Below are positions 59,666 through 64,000 of a DNA stretch of 64,000 nt, piece by piece (positions within the stretch are counted from its first letter, which is position 1; each line of letters opens with the position of its first letter). The position numbers and the translations under genes were made by a program. Source of the DNA: Flavivirga abyssicola (GTDB lineage: Bacteria > Bacteroidota > Bacteroidia > Flavobacteriales > Flavobacteriaceae); assembly GCF_030540775.2 (NCBI RefSeq), contig NZ_CP141266.1, forward strand, positions 2,157,001 to 2,221,000, in the 5' to 3' direction. The notes under the pieces were generated by a model, which did not search any database, was not told where the DNA came from, and worked only from the letters and a program-made list of their open reading frames with translations.

Positions 59666-60142
59666 ATGTCTAAATTTAAAAAGAAAAAAAGTGGCGATAT
59701 GCCTGCGGTTAATACAGCATCTTTACCCGATATTGTATTTATGTTATTATTCTTTTTTATGGTGGCCACTGTAATGAGGCAAAACACTTTGAAGATTGAA
59801 AATAATTTACCGTTTGCAGATCAAGTAGAAAAACTAGATAAAAAGGATTTGGTTATGTATATCTATGCAGGTAAACCAAGTGCTAATTATGTACAATACG
59901 GTAAAGAAGCAAGAATACAGTTAAATGATGATTTTGCTAGTGTAAGAGATGTGGCTGCTTTTGTAGCTGCAGAGAGAGCTTCTAAACGTGAAGAATTAAT
60001 ACCGTTTTTAACTACAGCTTTAAAAGTAGATAGTGATGCTAATATGGGCCTAATAGGTGATATTAAACAAGAGTTAAGAAAAGTAAATGCGCTTAAAATT
60101 AACTACACTACTAAAAAGGGTTCTGTATTAGGAAGAGATTAA
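59666..60142 (+). CDS. exbD: ExbD/TolR-family protein, second copy
   Basis: 158 residues: TM near the N-terminus (about 19-38) with the conserved Asp in SLPDIVFMLLFFFMVATVMR, then a periplasmic domain with KVDSDANMGLIGDIKQELRK, the typical C-terminal ExbD helix motif. Two different ExbD proteins with one ExbB suggest mixed ExbD dimers. The operon ends with a terminator 20 bp after the stop. Confidence 0.92.
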   Translation: MSKFKKKKSGDMPAVNTASLPDIVFMLLFFFMVATVMRQNTLKIENNLPFADQVEKLDKKDLVMYIYAGKPSANYVQYGKEARIQLNDDFASVRDVAAFVAAERASKREELIPFLTTALKVDSDANMGLIGDIKQELRKVNALKINYTTKKGSVLGRD

Positions 60143-60162
60143 TTTTATTCTTAATTTTAAAT

Positions 60163-60196
60163 AAAAAGGCGTTTTGAATTATCAAAACGCCTTTTT
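60163..60196 (+). terminator. Terminator of the exb operon
   Basis: AAAAAGGCGTTTTG (60163-60176) and CAAAACGCCTTTTT (60183-60196) pair perfectly with a 6-base loop and supply U-runs for termination. Confidence 0.9.
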
Positions 60197-60259
60197 ATTT
60201 TTTAAAAACCTGAACAATTTTACTTATAATTGTATGTTAGTATAATAACACACTAATTG

Positions 60260-60952
60260 ATGAAACGCCTATTTATTCCCGTATTCTTTTTAATGCCTTT
60301 TGTGTATTGTTTTGCTCAAGAAATTAATGATAAAGAGGTTGATTCACTTTATAAGGAAGACCAATTTTATGCGGGAGTAACTTATAATTTGCTAGGCAAC
60401 ATGCCTAAAGATGTTGCACAAAGTGGCTTTTCTTTAGGATTCCATCTGGGGTTTATTAAAGATATGCCTATTAATAAGAATAGAAATTTAGCTATAGGTG
60501 TTGGTCTTGGGTACTCATCTAATTCATTTAATCAAAACTTACTCGTAGATAAAGACGATATGGGGAGGACTATTTATAGTGTTCTAAAAGACAATAATAC
60601 ATTTATTAAAAATAAATTCTCCAGCCATTTAATTGAACTCCCTATTGAGTTTAGATGGCGCACATCTACAGCAACTGAATATAATTTCTGGCGCATTTAT
60701 ACAGGATTTAAGCTAGGTTATATATTTGCGCATACAACCAAGTATCGTGGTGATTTAGGCAGGATTAGATATACTAATATTGAGGATTTTAATAATTTTC
60801 AATATGGTTTAACACTAAGTGCAGGTTATAATACTTGGAATATATTTTTATACTATGCTTTGAATCCTATTTTTTCTAGCGATGCTAATTTAGATGGAAA
60901 TCAAATAGATATGAATGCTATAAAAATTGGCTTAATGTTTTATATTTTATAA
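60260..60952 (+). CDS. PorT-like outer-membrane beta-barrel protein
   Basis: 230 residues from the ATG at 60260 (MKRLFIPVFFLM); a TTG lies one codon earlier. The signal peptide ends YCFAQ. The rest is barrel-like: FSLGFHLGFIKDMPINKNRN, IGVGLGYSSNSF, SSHLIELPIEFRWRTST, IYTGFKLGYIFAH, YGLTLSAGYNTWNIFLYYAL. This layout is that of the PorT family, some of whose members belong to the type IX secretion machinery. I cannot tell whether this is that PorT or a relative. The 3' end overlaps the next, convergent gene by 6 bp. Confidence 0.8.
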   Translation: MKRLFIPVFFLMPFVYCFAQEINDKEVDSLYKEDQFYAGVTYNLLGNMPKDVAQSGFSLGFHLGFIKDMPINKNRNLAIGVGLGYSSNSFNQNLLVDKDDMGRTIYSVLKDNNTFIKNKFSSHLIELPIEFRWRTSTATEYNFWRIYTGFKLGYIFAHTTKYRGDLGRIRYTNIEDFNNFQYGLTLSAGYNTWNIFLYYALNPIFSSDANLDGNQIDMNAIKIGLMFYIL

Positions 60953-61552
60953 CCAATAAGGTACCAAAATTAACTGCGGAACCATTCCAATAAAAACGCC
61001 CATAATAAGTTCTTTATAGTCGTGAGCATTTAGATGTAATCTGGATGTAGCAACGGCTCCCATTATTATAGACATTAAAGCTAATATACCATTAATGTTT
61101 ATACTAAAATGGATACTTAAAATAACTAAGAACATAAATAATCCAGAAATAGCAATCATATGTATACTTGCTTTAAATTTAAAAAAGGCAAGCATTAGGC
61201 ATGCCATAGTAGAAATTAATATACCAACAAAGAAAAAATAAAGCTCTATAATTTGAGAAGGCGTAATAATACGCTGTAACACTATAATAACTACTAAACA
61301 GTTAAGTATTAATGGAATAATGCGTTCTTTCGTACTTTCCAGATAAATCGATTTTACCTTGCCTAATGTTTTTAATAAGAAATAGAGAAGAATAGGTAAA
61401 ACAATGGTAAGTATAAAAAGAGATACCAACTTTGCTTTTATTATTTCTTCTGGGATGAATCGTGGCGACTTAAAAAAATAGAAAAGAACCCCTAATATAG
61501 GCATTATTAATGGATGAAAAATGTATGAGATACTCCTTAATATTTTATCCAT
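60947..61552 (-). CDS. PAP2-like integral membrane protein
   Basis: 201 residues with six hydrophobic segments. In the second half HMIAISGLFMFLVIL and ATSRLHLNAHDYKELIMGVF resemble the PAP2 phosphatase blocks (SGH and SRxxxxxHxxxD), with Glu in place of the final Asp and a weakened first block. So it may be a divergent lipid phosphatase or an inactive relative. It starts one base inside the rpoN stop (TAATG) and overlaps the convergent beta-barrel gene by 6 bp. Confidence 0.75.
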   Translation of the reverse strand: MDKILRSISYIFHPLIMPILGVLFYFFKSPRFIPEEIIKAKLVSLFILTIVLPILLYFLLKTLGKVKSIYLESTKERIIPLILNCLVVIIVLQRIITPSQIIELYFFFVGILISTMACLMLAFFKFKASIHMIAISGLFMFLVILSIHFSININGILALMSIIMGAVATSRLHLNAHDYKELIMGVFIGMVPQLILVPYWL

Positions 61553-63009
61553 TATATTTTTTTACGTAAACGAGCAACAGGAATGTCTAGCTGTTCTCTG
61601 TATTTTGCAACGGTACGACGAGCAATAGGATACCCTTTTTCTTTTAAAATGCTTGCTAGAGTTTCATCGGTTAAAGGCTTCTTCTTGTTTTCTTCTTCTA
61701 TTACAGTTTCTAAAATTTTCTTTATTTCCCTTGTAGAAACATCTTCCCCTTGATCATTTTTCATGGATTCAGAAAAGAATTCTTTAATCAATTTTGTGCC
61801 GTAAGGCGTATCAACATATTTACTGTTGGCAACTCTTGATACAGTAGAGACATCCATAGAGATTTCATCAGCAATGTCTTTTAAAATCATGGGTTTTAAA
61901 TTACGCTCGTCACCTGTTAAAAAATAGTCTTTTTGGTAATGCATAATAGCACTCATCGTAACAAATAAGGTTTGTTGGCGCTGTTTTATAGCCTCAATAA
62001 ACCATTTTGCGGCATCTAATTTTTGCTTGATAAAAATAACAGCATCTTTTTGAGACTTCGATTTGTCTTTCGTGTCTTTATATCCTTTAAGCATATTGTT
62101 GTACTCTCTAGATACATGAAGTTCTGGTGCATTTCTTCCATTAAGAGTTAACTCTAATTCACCATCTGCAATTTTAATAGCAAAATCTGGAACAACGTGT
62201 TCAACAATTCTATTATTTCCAGCATAAGAACCTCCAGGTTTTGGATTTAAATGTTCAATTTCTGAAATAGCTTCTTTTAGTTGTGCTTCGGATATATCAA
62301 ATTTCTGAATTAACTTCTTATAATGTTTTTTTGTAAATTGATCGAAAGCATTGTCAATAATGTCAATAGCTAGTTCGCTTTGCTGTGTTTTTTCTCTTCT
62401 ATGTAGTTGAATACTCAAACACTCTTGTAAACTTCTGGCACCAACACCAGCAGGGTCTAATTGATGTACAATTTTTAGAACGTGTTCAATTTTTTCTTCG
62501 GTAGTATAAACGTTTTGAGTAAAAGCCAAATCGTCCATAATATCACTTAATTCTCTACGGATATAACCACTTTCGTCAACACTTCCGACTAAAAATTCTG
62601 CAATTTCACGTTCTTCATCATTAAGACGGTAGGTATTTAATTGATTTATTAAATGTTGCGTAAACGAAGTGCCCGCAGCATAAGGCATGGTTTTTTCATC
62701 ATCATCGCTGCTATAATTATTGACTTGAGTGCGATAATCTGGAATTTCATCGTCACTTAAATATTCATCAACATTAATATCGTCAGCATTTATAGTTTCA
62801 CTATCATTAAAATCCTCGGCATTATCGTACTCAGAGTCGAATTCATTTTCATTAGTTTCTTTACCGCCTTCAAGAGCTGGGTTTTCTTCCAATTCTTGTT
62901 TTAAACGTTGTTCAAAAGCTTGTGTAGGCAATTGTATCAACTTCATTAACTGAATCTGCTGCGGTGATAACTTTTGTGATAATTTAAATTGTAAATACTG
63001 CTTAAGCAT
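61552..63009 (-). CDS. rpoN: RNA polymerase sigma-54 factor
   Basis: 485 residues: Gln/Leu-rich region I for activator contact (LSPQQIQLMKLIQLPTQAFE, with LEENPAL), an acidic region II (about 50-110), a core-binding part (LDPAGVGARSLQECL) and the C-terminal HTH with the RpoN box ARRTVAKYRE (463-472). It directs transcription from -24/-12 promoters with AAA+ activators, none of which is in this window. Its stop overlaps the start of the PAP2-like gene. asnS lies upstream on the same strand, 69 bp away. Confidence 0.96.
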   Translation of the reverse strand: MLKQYLQFKLSQKLSPQQIQLMKLIQLPTQAFEQRLKQELEENPALEGGKETNENEFDSEYDNAEDFNDSETINADDINVDEYLSDDEIPDYRTQVNNYSSDDDEKTMPYAAGTSFTQHLINQLNTYRLNDEEREIAEFLVGSVDESGYIRRELSDIMDDLAFTQNVYTTEEKIEHVLKIVHQLDPAGVGARSLQECLSIQLHRREKTQQSELAIDIIDNAFDQFTKKHYKKLIQKFDISEAQLKEAISEIEHLNPKPGGSYAGNNRIVEHVVPDFAIKIADGELELTLNGRNAPELHVSREYNNMLKGYKDTKDKSKSQKDAVIFIKQKLDAAKWFIEAIKQRQQTLFVTMSAIMHYQKDYFLTGDERNLKPMILKDIADEISMDVSTVSRVANSKYVDTPYGTKLIKEFFSESMKNDQGEDVSTREIKKILETVIEEENKKKPLTDETLASILKEKGYPIARRTVAKYREQLDIPVARLRKKI

Positions 63010-63078
63010 ATTTTGATTTGGTTTAAGATAAAAGTAAAAAAAAACTTTTACCTGTAAATAGCTAAAGAACGATTGTTT

Positions 63079-64000
63079 TTAAAATTCTGCATTTTGAGGC
63101 GTTCTTGGGAAAGGAATTACATCTCTAATGTTGCTCATTCCAGTTGCAAACATAACTAAACGTTCAAAACCTAAACCAAAACCAGAATGAACTGCTGTGC
63201 CAAATTTTCGTAAATCTAAGTACCACCAAAGATCCTCTTCAGGAATATCTATAGCAGCCATTCTTTGTTTTAATATATCTAGTCGTTCTTCACGTTGTGC
63301 ACCACCAACAATTTCACCAATACCAGGAAATAAAATATCCATAGCGCGAACCGTTTCCCCATCGTCATTTAAACGCATATAAAATGCTTTAATGTTTGCT
63401 GGGTAATCGAATAAAATAACAGGACATTTAAAGTGTTTTTCTACAAGGAAACGCTCGTGTTCACTTTGTAAATCTGTACCCCATTCGTTAATTAAATATT
63501 TAAATTTCTTTTTCTTATTAGGCTTGCAATTGCGTAAAATATCAATAGCTTCTGTATAGCTAACACGTTTAAAATGATTATCTGTTACAAAATTGAGTTT
63601 CTCTATTAAAGTCATTTCGTTTCTTTCGGCTTGAGGTTTTGTTTTATCCTCATCTTGCAAGCGCTTATCTAAAAACTCTAAATCTTCACGATTATTATCT
63701 AAAATGTATTTTATAACCGATTTCATAAAATCTTCGGCTAAATCCATATTCCCAGCCAAATCCATAAAAGCAACTTCTGGTTCAATCATCCAAAATTCAG
63801 CTAAATGGCGTGATGTATTTGAGTTTTCTGCTCTAAAAGTAGGGCCGAAGGTATATACTTTACCTAAAGACATGGCATAAGTTTCAGCTTCTAGCTGACC
63901 AGAAACAGTTAAGTTAGTTTCTTTTCCAAAAAAATCTTTTGAGTAATCTACTTGTCCTTCGTCATTTAAAGGTGGATTTTTAGCGTCTAAATTAGAAACT
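63079..64000 (-). CDS. asnS: Asparaginyl-tRNA synthetase, N-terminal part beyond window edge
   Basis: The open frame runs to the window end, so the N-terminal anticodon domain is missing; 306 codons are visible. The class II core is clear: [17 protein letters not shown] (AsnRS-specific), [19 protein letters not shown] (motif 2, with AEFWMIEPE), and [12 protein letters not shown] (motif 3) near the end. The ending [16 protein letters not shown] is typical of AsnRS. An ATG at 63873 is internal, not the start. It charges tRNA-Asn. rpoN follows on the same strand. Confidence 0.96.
   Translation of the reverse strand, partial: VSNLDAKNPPLNDEGQVDYSKDFFGKETNLTVSGQLEAETYAMSLGKVYTFGPTFRAENSNTSRHLAEFWMIEPEVAFMDLAGNMDLAEDFMKSVIKYILDNNREDLEFLDKRLQDEDKTKPQAERNEMTLIEKLNFVTDNHFKRVSYTEAIDILRNCKPNKKKKFKYLINEWGTDLQSEHERFLVEKHFKCPVILFDYPANIKAFYMRLNDDGETVRAMDILFPGIGEIVGGAQREERLDILKQRMAAIDIPEEDLWWYLDLRKFGTAVHSGFGLGFERLVMFATGMSNIRDVIPFPRTPQNAEF

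Noticed and set aside
60260-60952. Firm call of the T9SS PorT component
   Set aside because: The barrel is PorT-like, but many paralogues exist and no other T9SS machinery gene is nearby, so only a family-level call is kept.

Overview
The window is AT-rich and densely coded. It comes from a member of the phylum Bacteroidota, most probably a marine flavobacterium (family Flavobacteriaceae). The support is: several promoters of the Bacteroidota type (TTG/TTTG, about 20 bp, then TAnnTTTG); a secreted protein with a type IX secretion (T9SS) sorting tail; CarboxypepD_reg-like/TonB-dependent receptors; a SusD-like remnant; and short palindromic intergenic repeats (variants of TCGACTGCGCTCGA and TTCCCGAGG...GGGTTTCC). 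No plasmid, phage, IS transposase or CRISPR array was seen. Both window ends cut genes: a lipoprotein at the left and asnS at the right.

Left part (1-9.4 kb): a lipoprotein, a 915-aa TonB-dependent receptor and a 128-aa paralogue of that receptor's N-terminus. All three have TAAC direct repeats with an 11-bp period upstream, as expected for an OmpR/PhoB-type regulator. dgt and a large T9SS cargo protein follow. Housekeeping genes come next (9.5-19.5 kb): dxs and tadA (divergent, with nearly leaderless promoters), a ClC-type chloride protein lacking the gating glutamate, aspS, and a second TonB receptor followed by a SusD C-terminal fossil. From 19.8 to 27 kb lies a TetR-controlled tripartite RND efflux operon with a four-helix-bundle (IVP/S23) gene in the middle. 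A short-chain-type polyprenyl synthase follows.

Nitrogen-oxide block (28.6-39.9 kb): an Rrf2 regulator and ric (Fe-S repair) share one palindromic operator. After an acyltransferase and an SGNH-hydrolase pseudogene comes a complete clade II nos cluster on the minus strand: cytochrome c, fasciclin protein, lipoprotein-type NosZ, membrane protein, NosL, NosD, NosF, NosY, and a small lipoprotein. A second Rrf2 gene is divergent from the cytochrome. One FNR-like palindrome lies exactly midway between the two -7 elements. No nitrite or NO reductase is in the window, so the visible capacity is N2O respiration plus nitrosative-stress repair.

The TCA genes sucA-sucB (40.6-44.6 kb) are followed by the most unusual region (44.6-55.6 kb). 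It holds a minus-strand operon of PKD/beta-barrel protein, periplasmic TPR-CHAT protease with C-terminal anchor, retropepsin-like protease and NarL-type response regulator. It also holds two paralogous putative small RNAs, two 33-aa single-span membrane peptides, two exported proteins, a methyltransferase, and an ECF-like sigma factor with a membrane TPR partner. A GGGTAACA-N18-T(A/T)TAA motif precedes three of the minus-strand ORFs next to the sigma gene. I regard this block as the best candidate for an undescribed system.

The right end (55.7-64 kb) is conserved: tatD, ansA, tRNA-Ser(GGA), an ExbB-X-ExbD-ExbD energiser operon, a beta-barrel protein, a PAP2-like membrane protein, rpoN and asnS.
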